From positions 1 through 29,799 of the forward strand of contig JAJZRD010000022.1 of the NCBI GenBank assembly GCA_021845945.1: a stretch of 29,799 bases of DNA, written 5' to 3'. Shown here one piece after another: positions 1 through 7,711 of this stretch. The position numbers were made by a program, and so were the translations under genes. The stretch is from Chloroflexota bacterium. Lineage in GTDB: Bacteria > Chloroflexota > UBA6077. Numbering within the stretch: the stretch's first letter is position 1; each line of letters opens with the position of its first letter. The notes under the pieces are model-generated. The model was not told the DNA's origin, made no database searches, and saw only the letters and a list, made by a program, of their open reading frames with translations.

Positions 1-762
1 CTCCCCCTGGAGGCCCTTCACCATCCGGAAGATCTCCTTGGTGCTGTCCCGGGTCCGCTCCGATAGCTTCCGAACCTCGGTAGCCACCACCGCGAAGCCC
101 CGGCCGTGCTCTCCCGCCCTCGCCGCTTCGATGGCCGCGTTCAGAGCCAGCAGGTTGGTCTGCTCGGCGATGTCCTGAATGGTCTCGGTGATCTTGTCGA
201 TCTCGGTGGAGTGCTCTATCAGCCTCTTCACCGTCTCTGCCGAGGTCTGGGCGGTCTTGCGGCTGCCCTCCACCCGGCTCACCGCCGCGTCCACCGTCTC
301 CCTCCCCTTGAGGGCCACCCGCAGGGTCTGCTGGGAGGTTTCGCTGGCCCGACCCGCGGCCTCGGCGACCTCTTCCCCTGCCTGGCGAGCCTGGGATAAG
401 GATTGGGCGGCCCGCTCCGTCTCTCGGGATTGCAGCTTGGCCGTCCCGGCGATACCTCGGATATTCTTGGCGGCGCCGACGCCCACCCGGTTGGTCTGGT
501 CGTCCACCGCCCGGAGCAGTTGAGCGATCTCATCCAGGAAGCGGTTCAGCAGGCGGGCCGTCCCCCCCACCGGCGAGCCCGGCGGCAACTGCAATCGAGC
601 CCGCAGATCCCGCTTCCCCTCCAGCAACTCCCCCAGAAACAGCTCTACGGGGTCCTCGTCCCCTCCCCCGGGTCCAGCCACCGTGGGTGCCGGCCTCGTC
701 GGGGCCGGATAAGGCCGCCCGTCCGGCCTTGCAGGTCCCTCTGACAATCCGTAACCAGCCAC
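1..762 (-). CDS. Methyl-accepting chemotaxis protein, C-terminal signalling part (runs off left edge)
   Basis: Chemoreceptor signalling protein. The minus-strand frame from the GTG at 762 reads into the left edge without a stop, giving 254 residues with the C-terminus missing. The last part shows the MCP hairpin-tip signature ([20 protein letters not shown], then [18 protein letters not shown]), which contacts CheA and CheW. Before it lies a heptad-rich helix from about residue 80, and the first 60 residues are Pro/Gly-rich and low in complexity. No transmembrane segment or periplasmic domain is visible, so this is probably a soluble cytoplasmic receptor; its signal is unknown. The GTG is preceded by GGAGG at a 4-base spacing. 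A sigma-28-like promoter lies about 85 bases upstream. The family call is firm; the exact start is less so. Confidence 0.88.
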   Translation of the reverse strand, partial: MAGYGLSEGPARPDGRPYPAPTRPAPTVAGPGGGDEDPVELFLGELLEGKRDLRARLQLPPGSPVGGTARLLNRFLDEIAQLLRAVDDQTNRVGVGAAKNIRGIAGTAKLQSRETERAAQSLSQARQAGEEVAEAAGRASETSQQTLRVALKGRETVDAAVSRVEGSRKTAQTSAETVKRLIEHSTEIDKITETIQDIAEQTNLLALNAAIEAARAGEHGRGFAVVATEVRKLSERTRDSTKEIFRMVKGLQGE

Positions 763-847
763 TATGCCTCCACCCGACCTTTCCCTTCTTGCTGCGATCC
801 CAGACGAATCCGGGAACCAGGGGCACTCTCAGACAGTAACAGTATAT

Positions 848-875
848 GTATCGGCACGTATAGAGCGGCTGTTTA
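848..875 (-). promoter_or_regulatory. Sigma-28 (FliA)-like promoter for the chemoreceptor gene
   Basis: On the minus strand TAAA (872-875) is followed after 16 bases by GCCGATAC (848-855). The enterobacterial FliA consensus is TAAA-N15-GCCGATAA, so seven of eight -10 bases match and the spacer is one base long. It points at the chemoreceptor start at 762, leaving a leader of roughly 80 bases. Flagellar-sigma control of a chemoreceptor is biologically consistent, but a single match of this kind can arise by chance. Confidence 0.42.
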
Positions 876-913
876 GGGGTAAGAGAGAGATTGGCCCAAT
901 CGAGGACAAAGAG

Positions 914-949
914 GCAGGGGGCGTGGGAGATCTCTCCCGCGCCCCCTGC
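914..949 (-). terminator. Strong hairpin terminating the exporter operon
   Basis: A 36-base inverted repeat with a 17-pair stem (one G:T wobble) and a two-base loop lies 28 bases past the stop of the membrane fusion protein gene. The stem begins GCAGGGGGCG and closes with CGCCCCCTGC. On the minus strand it is followed by CTCTTTGTCC, a poor U-tract, so it may be a weak intrinsic terminator or an mRNA-stabilising hairpin. It separates the exporter operon from the chemoreceptor gene. Confidence 0.6.
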
Positions 950-976
950 TCCGCGATCCCGAGATCGGTCCGTGCG

Positions 977-2830
977 CTAGCTCTTCTTGACCTTATCGCC
1001 ATCTCGCAGGTCGTTCTGCCCTGCGACTACCACTTCCTCGCCGGCATTCACCCCGCTCGCTATCTCCACCGTCCCGTTCCTGCTCAGCCCCAGCTTCACC
1101 GTCCGCATCTGGACGGTATCACCCGCCAGCACGAACACGACGGTCTGGCCCGAGCGGGTCAACACCGACTCCTTGGGAACCAGCACCGCCTTCGGCTTCT
1201 CCTGGGTCACCACGTTCACCTGGGCGAACATGCCGGGCCGCAGCTTGCCGTCGTTCAGGTCGGGCCTGATCTTCACCTGGAAGGTCCGGCTCTTGGGGTC
1301 CGCCGAGGGCGCTATCATCGCCACCCTGGCCGGAAACAGCACCCCCGGGAAGGCGGCCACGGAGATTTCGGCCTTCTGCTCTTCCTTCACCTGCCCGATC
1401 TGGCTCTCCTCCACCCCCAACACCAACTCCACGTCGCTGCTGATCACCGACACTATCGGGGTTTGAGGACCGACCAGCGCCCCCTCCGACAGCAGCTTGT
1501 CGGAGACCGCGCCGTCCACAGGGCTGGTCACCGAGGCGTCGTTGAAGGCTATCTGCGCCAGATCCACCGCCGCCTGAGCCTGGTCCACGGCGGCCTTGGA
1601 CGCGTCGAGGTCGTGCCTGGTGTAGGGGCTCACCGCCAGGTTGTACAGCTGCCGAGCCTGCTCCACCCCGGAGTCCACCACCTTCAGATCGTCCTCCGTC
1701 GGCCCGTCACTCAGCTGTTTCAGCTGCGCCTGGGCCCCGTTGAGGGTTGCCTGGGCCGCATCCACCGCTGCCTGGGCCTGCTGGACGTCCTCGGGCTTGG
1801 GCATCCGCTTCATGTCGTCCACCGCGTTGCTGGTCGCGTCGTATTGGGCCTTCGCCACATCGTAGCCACTCTGAGCGGCCTGGAGATCGGCCGGCAGAGG
1901 GTAGCTCTTCAGCAGGTTCAACTTCGCCACCGCGGCGTCGTAGTTCGCCTGTGCCGCTTCGGAGTTCCTCCCCGCCTGGCCGGCACTGGTGACCCCGAGC
2001 TGCGCCAGAGATGGCACACTGTTGTTGTCGCCGGCGTAGCTCCTCTTGTCGTCCGCCGCATACAGCGAGGCCCTCGCCGACTCCACCGCCGCCTCAGCCG
2101 ACTGGAGGTCCGCCGCCTTCGCGCCGGCCTTGACGTCCGCCAGCTTCGCCTCCGTGGACTTCATGTTCGCCCTAGCCGTATCCACCGCCGATAGCGCCTG
2201 CCACCACTGGGTCTGAGTCGGTCCCTGCTTCACCAGCTGCAGCCGAGCCTGAGCGCTCTGTAAGTTGGCCGCAGCCTGATCCACGGCGGTCTGAGCCGCG
2301 GCCAACTGGGCGTCGGTGGCCCCCTTGTGGGCGGTGTTGGCCTTCGCCTGAGCGGCCTCCATGGCCGCCTTGGCCTGGCCTACCTGCTCGTCCCTGGAGC
2401 CCGCCTGCATGTTGGCCAGCCGCGCCTGGGCCGCGGCCAGGTTCGCTTTGGCCTGGGCTACCTGGACCTTCAGGGAAGAGGCGTCCAACGAGGCGATGGC
2501 ATCCCCCTTCTTCACCTTGCTCCCCACATCCACCAGCAGCTTCTCCAGCCTGCCCGTTGCCTTGGGGAGCACCGCCACCTGGGAGACCGCCTTCACGTCG
2601 CCGGTGTAGGAGAGGCTGGCGGAGATGGGCCCCTCGGTGGCCTGGGCCGTCTTGACGGATGTCGACCCGGCGCCCTGGTAGGCCGGTGCCCTCTGCTCTG
2701 CCCCCTGGACCCGAGTGGCAAAGCCCCACAGCCCGAAGGCCAGGACCATTGCCAACCCCCCGGCCAGGAACCATCTCCAGTAGGGCAATCCGCCACTCCA
2801 GACCTTCTGTCCAATCCCCCGCATCTGCAT
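977..2830 (-). CDS. HlyD/EmrA-family membrane fusion protein with very long coiled coil
   Basis: Periplasmic adaptor (617 aa) of an ABC-type exporter, anchored by one N-terminal helix at about residues 18-40. A biotinyl-lipoyl-like half follows (ATGRLEKLLVDVGSKVKKGD, residues 91-110). Next comes an Ala/Gln-rich coiled-coil region of roughly 300 residues built from repeated AQAAVDAAQA-type heptads, then the second lipoyl half (VTSPVDGAVSDKLLSEGALV) and a beta-barrel domain. The coil is longer than in MacA- or HlyD-type adaptors. ATG 2830 is chosen over upstream starts because AAGGAGG precedes it at 5-6 bases. It is the last gene of the TetR-controlled exporter operon, with a 131-base repeat-bearing gap before it, and ends at the 914-949 hairpin. 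The substrate is unknown. Confidence 0.85.
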   Translation of the reverse strand: MQMRGIGQKVWSGGLPYWRWFLAGGLAMVLAFGLWGFATRVQGAEQRAPAYQGAGSTSVKTAQATEGPISASLSYTGDVKAVSQVAVLPKATGRLEKLLVDVGSKVKKGDAIASLDASSLKVQVAQAKANLAAAQARLANMQAGSRDEQVGQAKAAMEAAQAKANTAHKGATDAQLAAAQTAVDQAAANLQSAQARLQLVKQGPTQTQWWQALSAVDTARANMKSTEAKLADVKAGAKAADLQSAEAAVESARASLYAADDKRSYAGDNNSVPSLAQLGVTSAGQAGRNSEAAQANYDAAVAKLNLLKSYPLPADLQAAQSGYDVAKAQYDATSNAVDDMKRMPKPEDVQQAQAAVDAAQATLNGAQAQLKQLSDGPTEDDLKVVDSGVEQARQLYNLAVSPYTRHDLDASKAAVDQAQAAVDLAQIAFNDASVTSPVDGAVSDKLLSEGALVGPQTPIVSVISSDVELVLGVEESQIGQVKEEQKAEISVAAFPGVLFPARVAMIAPSADPKSRTFQVKIRPDLNDGKLRPGMFAQVNVVTQEKPKAVLVPKESVLTRSGQTVVFVLAGDTVQMRTVKLGLSRNGTVEIASGVNAGEEVVVAGQNDLRDGDKVKKS

Positions 2831-2862
2831 CGTATCCTCCTTAGAACACCAAGCCTTCAGCA

Positions 2863-2905
2863 ATCAGTGGTCGGCATTCGGCCTCAGACTGAAAGCTGAC
2901 GGCTT
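2863..2905. repeat. Dispersed AGCTGAC/AATCAGTGG-type repeat
   Basis: The gap between the long membrane fusion protein and the second ATPase holds a sequence rich in short TGA/CTGA units (CAATCAGTGGTCGGC, then ACTGAAAGCTGACGGC). It shares the AGCTGA-type units with the stretch at 3900-3962, so the two look like members of one dispersed intergenic family. No ORF or clear promoter is seen in it. Confidence 0.5.
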
Positions 2906-2961
2906 ACTGCCAACAAGCGCCCACGAAGCGCATCGATAGTGAAATAGAGAACCATACTTTG

Positions 2962-3900
2962 TCAAGTGCCGGCGGACCCGATGGCGCTGATGAAGACGTC
3001 CTCCAGGGAGGGAGGAACCGCTTCGACCCGGTCCACCCTCACGCCGTGGTCCTCCAGGGCCCGCTTGATTAGACAGGGACGCTCGTCGTCAGGTTCCACA
3101 ACCACGTGGAGCAGGCCGCCGTAAACGGCTACGTCCTTAACGCCCGACACCCCGGGCAGGAAATCGAGCGCCGGCACCAGGGGGTCGCACTCCACCTCCA
3201 GGAGCGAACCGGGCAGCGACGCCGCCTTCAGGGCCTCAGGGCTCTCGCAGGCGATCAGCTTACCGGCCAGCATCAGGCTGACCTTGTGGGCATGCTCCGC
3301 CTCGTCCATGTAGTGGGTGGTGACGAAGACCGACACACCGCTCTCGGAGAGATCGTAGATCATGTCCCAGAAGCGACGCCGGGAGACGGGATCCACGCCG
3401 GCCGTCGGTTCGTCCAGGAAGAGAATGGGCGGGGCATGCACGATGGAGCAGGCCAGCGCCAGCCGCTGCTTCCATCCACCCGAGAGGTTGGCCGCCAGCT
3501 CCCCCTCGCGCCCCTCCAGCCCCGCCAGGGAGATCAACTCCTCGATCCGCTCGCCTCGTTGGGAACGGGGCACCTGGTATACCCCCGCGTAGAACTCCAG
3601 GTTCTCCCGAGCGGTGAGGTCCTCGTAGAGGGAGAAGCGCTGGGACATGTAGCCGATCTGCTCCTTCACACGGTCGCCCTCGGTGAGGATGTCGAAGCCG
3701 GCCACGCGGCCCGTCCCGGCGGTGGGGGCCAGGATCCCGCACAGCATCCGAATGGTGGTGGTTTTCCCGCAGCCGTTGGGTCCCAGGAAGGCGAAGATCT
3801 CCCCTCGCTCCACCTGGAAGGAGACCCCATCCACGGCGGTGAAATCGCCGAACTTCTTCGTTAGGTTGATCGCCTCCACAGCATAAGAGTTGTCAGCCAT
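2962..3900 (-). CDS. ABC transporter ATP-binding protein (second NBD, YbhF C-half-like)
   Basis: Cytoplasmic nucleotide-binding subunit (312 aa) of an ABC-2-type exporter. Visible motifs: Walker A GPNGCGKTT near residue 39, signature LSGGWKQR, Walker B ILFLDEPTAGVDP and switch histidine in TTHYMDEAEHAH. The C-terminal 100 residues form the DrrA/YbhF-type extension ending near PPSLEDVFISAIG. The start ATG at 3900 overlaps the stop of the preceding ATPase gene in a TGATG arrangement, so the two are probably translationally coupled and made in equal amounts. LSGGW in place of LSGGQ is known from such paired exporter ATPases. The two NBDs most likely form a heterodimer under the single permease of the operon. 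Confidence 0.9.
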   Translation of the reverse strand: MADNSYAVEAINLTKKFGDFTAVDGVSFQVERGEIFAFLGPNGCGKTTTIRMLCGILAPTAGTGRVAGFDILTEGDRVKEQIGYMSQRFSLYEDLTARENLEFYAGVYQVPRSQRGERIEELISLAGLEGREGELAANLSGGWKQRLALACSIVHAPPILFLDEPTAGVDPVSRRRFWDMIYDLSESGVSVFVTTHYMDEAEHAHKVSLMLAGKLIACESPEALKAASLPGSLLEVECDPLVPALDFLPGVSGVKDVAVYGGLLHVVVEPDDERPCLIKRALEDHGVRVDRVEAVPPSLEDVFISAIGSAGT

Positions 3901-3962
3901 CAGTCGTCAGCTTTCAGCATGGTGCCTCCAGCTGACAGCCGACCGCTGATAGCTGAAGGCTT
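3900..3962. repeat. AGCTGA/TCAGC-type repeat forming the 3' end of an ATPase gene
   Basis: This stretch (CAGTCGTCAGCTTTCAGC, then AGCTGACAGCCGACCGCTG and TAGCTGAAGG) consists of imperfect CTGACAGC/AGCTGA units like the copy at 2863-2905. It is translated as the last 20 or so residues of the first ATPase (after SLTQKP) and also carries the overlapping start of the next gene. The gene tail therefore appears to be repeat-derived. Confidence 0.5.
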
Positions 3963-4985
3963 CTGTGTCAGACTCATGAAGGCGTCCTCCATGGAGGGTT
4001 CGATCCGCCTCAGGCTCTCCACCCGGATCCCCTGGGCCTCCATCGCCCGCCGGATCGCCACCTCGGCCTGCTCCGGATCTGCCGTGACCAGGTGGAGCAG
4101 GTCCCCGAACACCCGAACGTCCTCCAGCTCGGCCACCCCCCGCGCCGCCACCATCGCCGCCCGTCGCGGCTCAGCCCGCAGCTCCAGGATCTCCCGCCCC
4201 ACCCGGGCCTTCAGCTGGCTGGGGGTGCCGCTCACCACCAACCTCCCCTCCGCCATGAAGCCCACGCTGTTGCACCTCTCTGCCTCGTCCATGTAGGGGG
4301 TGGTGACCAGGATGGTGACCCCCTGGCCCAGCAAGCTGTACAGGATCCTCCAGAACTCCCGCCGGGAGACGGGGTCCACCCCCGTGGTGGGCTCGTCCAG
4401 CAGCAGCAGCTCCGGGCCGTGGATCAGGGTGCAGGCCAGTGCCAGCTTCTGCTTCATCCCCCCGGAGAGGAACTCGGCCCGCCGGTGGACGAAGGGCTCC
4501 AGCCGGCTGAAGGCGAGCAGCCTGGCCGATCGCTCCTCCCACAGCCGCTTCGGCACCCGGTAGAGGTCGGCGAAGAAGGCGAGGTTCTCCAGCACCGTCA
4601 GGTCCCCGTAGAGGGAGAAGCGCTGGGACATGTATCCGATCCCCTCCCGCACCTTCTCCACCTCGGTGGCGGCGTCGTGGCCCATCACCAGGGCGGTGCC
4701 CCCGTCCGGGGCCAGCACCCCGCACAGCATTCTCAACGCGGTGGTCTTGCCCGCTCCGTCCGGTCCCACCAGCCCGTAGACCTCGCACCGCCGGACGGCC
4801 AGGTCGAGCCCTCGCACCGCCTCCACAGCGCCGAAGCTCTTTCGGAGGCCGATCGCCTCCACGGCCAGCGGGTCCAGGGAACTTGCCCCCCGAGCGGGGT
4901 TCAGAGTGTCCAGGCAGCCCTCACCCCGACCCTCTCCCAGGGGGAGAGGGGGGAACGCGGGGTTTGGGGTGTCCCCAGGGATCAT
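3900..4985 (-). CDS. ABC transporter ATP-binding protein (first NBD) with repeat-derived termini
   Basis: Cytoplasmic ATPase subunit (361 aa), partner of the following NBD. Walker A is GPDGAGKTT (near residue 75), the signature LSGGMKQKL and Walker B LLLLDEPTTGVDP. The switch-loop position reads TTPYMDEAE, with Pro in place of the usual His, so this NBD may be catalytically impaired in the heterodimer. Family homology begins near residue 40 (LAVEAIGLRKSFGAVEAV). The first 40 residues include PPLPLGEGRGEGC, the translation of a dispersed palindromic repeat at 4917-4952, and the tail after SLTQKP is also repeat-derived. ATG 4985 is supported by GGGAAGGTG five bases upstream and lies 13 bases after the permease gene, so the extension is probably made. 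A later start inside the ORF cannot be excluded. Confidence 0.88.
   Translation of the reverse strand: MIPGDTPNPAFPPLPLGEGRGEGCLDTLNPARGASSLDPLAVEAIGLRKSFGAVEAVRGLDLAVRRCEVYGLVGPDGAGKTTALRMLCGVLAPDGGTALVMGHDAATEVEKVREGIGYMSQRFSLYGDLTVLENLAFFADLYRVPKRLWEERSARLLAFSRLEPFVHRRAEFLSGGMKQKLALACTLIHGPELLLLDEPTTGVDPVSRREFWRILYSLLGQGVTILVTTPYMDEAERCNSVGFMAEGRLVVSGTPSQLKARVGREILELRAEPRRAAMVAARGVAELEDVRVFGDLLHLVTADPEQAEVAIRRAMEAQGIRVESLRRIEPSMEDAFMSLTQKPSAISGRLSAGGTMLKADD
4917..4952. repeat. CCCTCACCCCGACCCTCTCCC-class palindromic repeat inside a CDS
   Basis: A copy of the commonest dispersed repeat of this window: a CCCTCACCCCGA arm followed by a hairpin CCTCTCCC-agg-GGGAGAGG. Other copies or variants lie at 6133-6172, 9631-9651, 20648-20792, 26525-26558 and 28239-28340. 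Here it is read in frame as PLPLGEGRGEG at the N-terminus of the ATPase. Confidence 0.75.
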
Positions 4986-4998
4986 GATTGCACCTTCC

Positions 4999-6132
4999 CT
5001 ACTCCAGCTTCTTCTGGAACCGCTTGGCGCTCATCCCGAACACCGCGAGGCCGAAGATGGCCAGCAGCAGCACCTCGAACCAGAGGTACTCCAGTCCGAT
5101 CCCCTTGAGGAAGATGCCCCGAAGGATCTTGAGAAAGTAGGTGAGGGGTATGAAGTAGCCCAGGTAGTACAGGATGGCCGGCATCGCCTCCCGGGGGAAC
5201 ACGAAACCCGAGAGAACGAAGGAGGGCACCACCAGCAGCATCGCCATCTGCAGCGCCTGGGACTGGGTCTTGGACACCGTGGAGAGGAAAAGGCCGATCC
5301 CCAGAGAACCCACCAGGAACACCACCGACAGCACCAGCAGCAGCAAGATGCTGCCTGCAATGGGCACCTGGAACCAGAGGGTGCCCACCAGCAGCGCGAC
5401 CGCCACCTGGCCGAAGGAGATCAGCACGTAGGGAAGGATCTTCCCCACCATCAGCTCCCAGGGCTTGATAGGGGTCACGATCAGCTGCTCCAGGGTCCCC
5501 TTCTCCCGCTCCCGCACGATGGCGAAGGCGGTCAGGATAACCGCCTGGATCTGGATGATCAGGCCGATCAGGGCCGGGATCATGAAGTTGACGCTCTGCA
5601 TGCTGGGGTTGTACAGGATGTCGGGCCGGATCTCGATGGGGATCTCCACCCCCCGGCTCAGGCCGACCCGGCTCATGACAGCCTGCAGCTCGTTGGCCGC
5701 CTTGGCCTGAGTGATGGCGGTGGCGGTGAAGAGGGCGGTACTGGCCGTGGTGGGATCGGAGCCGTCGACCACCATCTGAACCTGCGCGGGCTTGCCCGCG
5801 TCCAGGTTCCTGGAGAAATCGGGGGGGATGAGGAGGGCCACCTTGGCCTCGCCCCGGTCGATGGCCTGTCGGGCCTCCCGTTGACTGGAGGCGTGGCCCA
5901 CCAGGGTGAAGTACTCGGTATTGGTGAAGCCGTCGACGAAGCCGCGGCTGCGGGAATCCATGGCCTGGTCGTATACCACCGTCGCGATGCGATCCACGTT
6001 GGTGGTGACGGCGTAGCCCAGGAGGAACATCTGGAGCGCCGGAACCATCAGCATGATGACCAGGGTGCGGGGATCCCGGCGGATCTGGATGAACTCCTTA
6101 CGCATGATCGGAAGGATGCGACCGTTTAGCAT
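4999..6132 (-). CDS. ABC-2 type transporter permease (YbhR/YbhS-like)
   Basis: Inner-membrane permease (377 aa) of the exporter. One helix lies at about residues 25-45 (TLVIMLMVPALQMFLLGYAV). An extracytoplasmic domain of about 130 residues follows, then five more helices between about 180 and 370, including VNFMIPALIGLIIQIQAVI and YLWFEVLLLAIFGLAVFG. The REREKGTLEQLIVTPIKPWE segment is the coupling-helix signature of ABC-2 drug and lipid exporters. E. coli YbhS and YbhR are two such permeases, but only one is present here, so it would have to work as a homodimer. A CCCTCACCCC-class repeat directly precedes the start and supplies the G-rich bases in front of the ATG (GGGGTGAA). An internal Met (MRKEFIQIRRD, residue 10) is an alternative start. 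Confidence 0.88.
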   Translation of the reverse strand: MLNGRILPIMRKEFIQIRRDPRTLVIMLMVPALQMFLLGYAVTTNVDRIATVVYDQAMDSRSRGFVDGFTNTEYFTLVGHASSQREARQAIDRGEAKVALLIPPDFSRNLDAGKPAQVQMVVDGSDPTTASTALFTATAITQAKAANELQAVMSRVGLSRGVEIPIEIRPDILYNPSMQSVNFMIPALIGLIIQIQAVILTAFAIVREREKGTLEQLIVTPIKPWELMVGKILPYVLISFGQVAVALLVGTLWFQVPIAGSILLLLVLSVVFLVGSLGIGLFLSTVSKTQSQALQMAMLLVVPSFVLSGFVFPREAMPAILYYLGYFIPLTYFLKILRGIFLKGIGLEYLWFEVLLLAIFGLAVFGMSAKRFQKKLE

Positions 6133-6198
6133 TTCACCCCAACCCCGACCCTCTCCCAGAGGAAGAGGGAGAAGAGGACTCAGGACTCAGGACTGAGA
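6133..6198. repeat. Two adjoining dispersed repeats between short fusion protein and permease genes
   Basis: Bases 6133-6172 hold a variant of the ACCCCGACCCTCTCCC repeat. Bases 6173-6198 are three AGGACTC units (GAGGACTCAGGACTCAGGACT). The second unit is read as the terminal SPES and stop codon of the short membrane fusion protein, so its 3' end has been replaced or extended by repeat sequence. Confidence 0.6.
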
Positions 6199-7028
6199 AT
6201 CGTAGCGTCGGCGGGCATGCCGGGCTTCAACCGAAGATCCGGGTTGGGGATCTTCACCTTGACGGCGAACACCAGGTTCATCCGGTCCCGCTGGGTCTGG
6301 ACGTTCCGCGGCGTGAACTCCGTCTTGCTGTTGATGAAGGTCACCTCCCCTGGGAAACTCTCGCCCGGGAAGGAGTCCACCTTCACCTCGACCTTCTGCC
6401 CTACCTTCACCCGCCCGATCTGCCCCTCAGGCACGTAGAGGGTTAGCTCCGCCCGATCCAGCTGGGTCACCACCATCAGTGTCGCGCCTGGGGAGACCAC
6501 CTCGCCCAGGTGGATGGATCGCCGCCCCACGGTCCCGTCCAGGGGAGACCGCACGGTCATCTTCTCCAGCTGCAGCTCCAGCGGCTGTCGATCGGTGAGG
6601 GGGGCCATCCGCAGCTGCAGCCTGGGGAGCGAGTCGTCCAGCTGCACCAGGACGTCGCCGGCCCTGACCCGGTCCCCCTCGCCGGCCGGCAGCTGCACCA
6701 CCCTCCCAGCCACCTCCGAGGCGATGGACACCTCCTCCGCCTCGATGGCGCCCGAGGCGACTATGCCCCTGGAGGCCGGCGTCGCCACGCTGGTGTAGTA
6801 CCACCATCCCGCGGCGGCCACCACCACTATCCCCAGGAGGGCCAGGACCCGCGGGTGTGGCCGCCGCGTCCCCTTGGGAGTGCCGGCAGTGGAGTCCTGA
6901 GCCCTCCCCTTCTCCCCTCGAGAGGTGGTCCGGGTGAGGGCCGGCTGTTCTGAGTCCTGGGTTCTGGGTTCTGGGTTCTCCCCGTCGCCCTGTCCCCGCG
7001 TCTCCGCGCCCGTCGTGCCTGTTGCCAT
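6180..7028 (-). CDS. HlyD-family membrane fusion protein lacking the coiled-coil hairpin
   Basis: Periplasmic adaptor subunit (282 aa) of the exporter, YbhG-like in position. After a membrane anchor at about residues 62-80 (VLALLGIVVVAAAGWWYYTS) come the first lipoyl half (EVAGRVVQLPAGEGDRVRAG) and, after only about 30 residues, the second half (VRSPLDGTVGRRSIHLGEVV), followed by the beta-barrel. The helical hairpin usually present between the halves is reduced to a short segment (LPRLQLRMAPLTDRQPLELQ), which looks like an internal in-frame deletion. The N-terminal 50 residues (NPEPRTQDSEQP and following) and the SPES tail are translated repeat sequence. ATG 7028 follows the TetR stop by 6 bases with GGAGGG ten bases upstream, so the odd N-terminus is probably translated. 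Confidence 0.82.
   Translation of the reverse strand: MATGTTGAETRGQGDGENPEPRTQDSEQPALTRTTSRGEKGRAQDSTAGTPKGTRRPHPRVLALLGIVVVAAAGWWYYTSVATPASRGIVASGAIEAEEVSIASEVAGRVVQLPAGEGDRVRAGDVLVQLDDSLPRLQLRMAPLTDRQPLELQLEKMTVRSPLDGTVGRRSIHLGEVVSPGATLMVVTQLDRAELTLYVPEGQIGRVKVGQKVEVKVDSFPGESFPGEVTFINSKTEFTPRNVQTQRDRMNLVFAVKVKIPNPDLRLKPGMPADATILSPES
6892..7010. repeat. Cluster of dispersed repeats read as the N-terminus of the short fusion protein
   Basis: This stretch combines GAGTCCTG units, a CCCTCCCCTTCTCCCC / GGTGGTCCGGGTGAGGGC inverted pair, tandem GGGTTCT units (6960-6978) and a CCCTGTCCCCGCGTCTCC unit. The last three types recur at 26452-26690. The whole stretch is open in the membrane fusion protein frame. 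Confidence 0.6.
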
Positions 7029-7034
7029 GGCCTA

Positions 7035-7679
7035 TTATCCCTCCTGCTCTGGAGCCCCTTTGAGGACCCCGTGAAGGAGTATGTCCACCATCCCCTGCTG
7101 CCAGTTGTCCACCTGCAGGGGGATCTTCAGCGCGCCGGGGAGCAACACCCCCAGCACGTTCTCGACTATGAAGGAGGTGAAGATCATTCCGACGTAGCTG
7201 CGCGCCAGCAGCACCGGGGAGATGTCCCGCATCTCCCCGGTCTGCCCTCCCAGCTGATGGAGCCGATCGAAGAAGCCGAGGAGGTCGGGGATCATACGAG
7301 ATATCAGCTGGGTCACGTGGCGCCCCTGGAACTCCAGAACGTCGATGAAGAGCAGGATGGGGAAATCCCCCCTGCCCTGGATCATGGCCATGGCCTCGTT
7401 GAAGCCGCTGTCCAGCAGCTGTGCCACCGTCTCCCCATGGGCCCGGGAGAGCCCCTCGGTCAAGGCCCTGTAGAGGTTGCGCTCGTCCAGGAGGGCGGCG
7501 AAGATCTCCTCCTTGGAGGAGAAGTGGTTGTAGACGGCGCCGAGGCTGATGCCGGTCTCGCGGGCGATCTCCCGCATGCCGGTGGCGTGGTAGCCCTGGC
7601 GGAGGATGAGGCCCCTCGCCCGCTCCAGGATCGCCTCCCTGGTCTTCAGTCCCGACGGTCGTTTGGCCACCCCGGCCAT
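7035..7679 (-). CDS. TetR-family transcriptional regulator
   Basis: DNA-binding repressor (214 aa) heading the exporter operon. The N-terminal HTH runs over about residues 12-58 (TREAILERARGLILRQGYHA, then GISLGAVYNHFSSKEEIFAA), and the C-terminal ligand-binding part is all-helical. ATG 7679 is preferred over the one 12 bases upstream because GGAGG sits 5 bases before it, while the upstream ATG would have almost no leader. A consensus promoter and an operator-like palindrome lie immediately upstream, so autorepression with co-regulation of the downstream efflux genes is expected. E. coli CecR (YbiH) controls ybhGFSR from the same position. The inducer is unknown. Confidence 0.92.
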   Translation of the reverse strand: MAGVAKRPSGLKTREAILERARGLILRQGYHATGMREIARETGISLGAVYNHFSSKEEIFAALLDERNLYRALTEGLSRAHGETVAQLLDSGFNEAMAMIQGRGDFPILLFIDVLEFQGRHVTQLISRMIPDLLGFFDRLHQLGGQTGEMRDISPVLLARSYVGMIFTSFIVENVLGVLLPGALKIPLQVDNWQQGMVDILLHGVLKGAPEQEG

Positions 7680-7696
7680 GGTCGCCTCCATATGAA

Positions 7697-7710
7697 CGAA
7701 CGATCGTTCG
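7697..7710. promoter_or_regulatory. TetR operator-like palindrome
   Basis: CGAACGATCGTTCG is a perfect 14-bp palindrome placed directly after the -10 element, covering the expected transcription start. This is where a TetR-type autorepressor would block initiation. Short palindromes centred on the promoter are typical operators of AcrR/TetR proteins. No second copy of the site was noticed elsewhere in the window. Confidence 0.7.
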
Positions 7711-7711
7711 C

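Noticed and set aside
764..2194. Long rightward open frame opposite the membrane fusion protein gene
   Set aside because: His/Leu/Arg-rich low-complexity product with no family features; it is the antisense shadow of a GC-rich gene.
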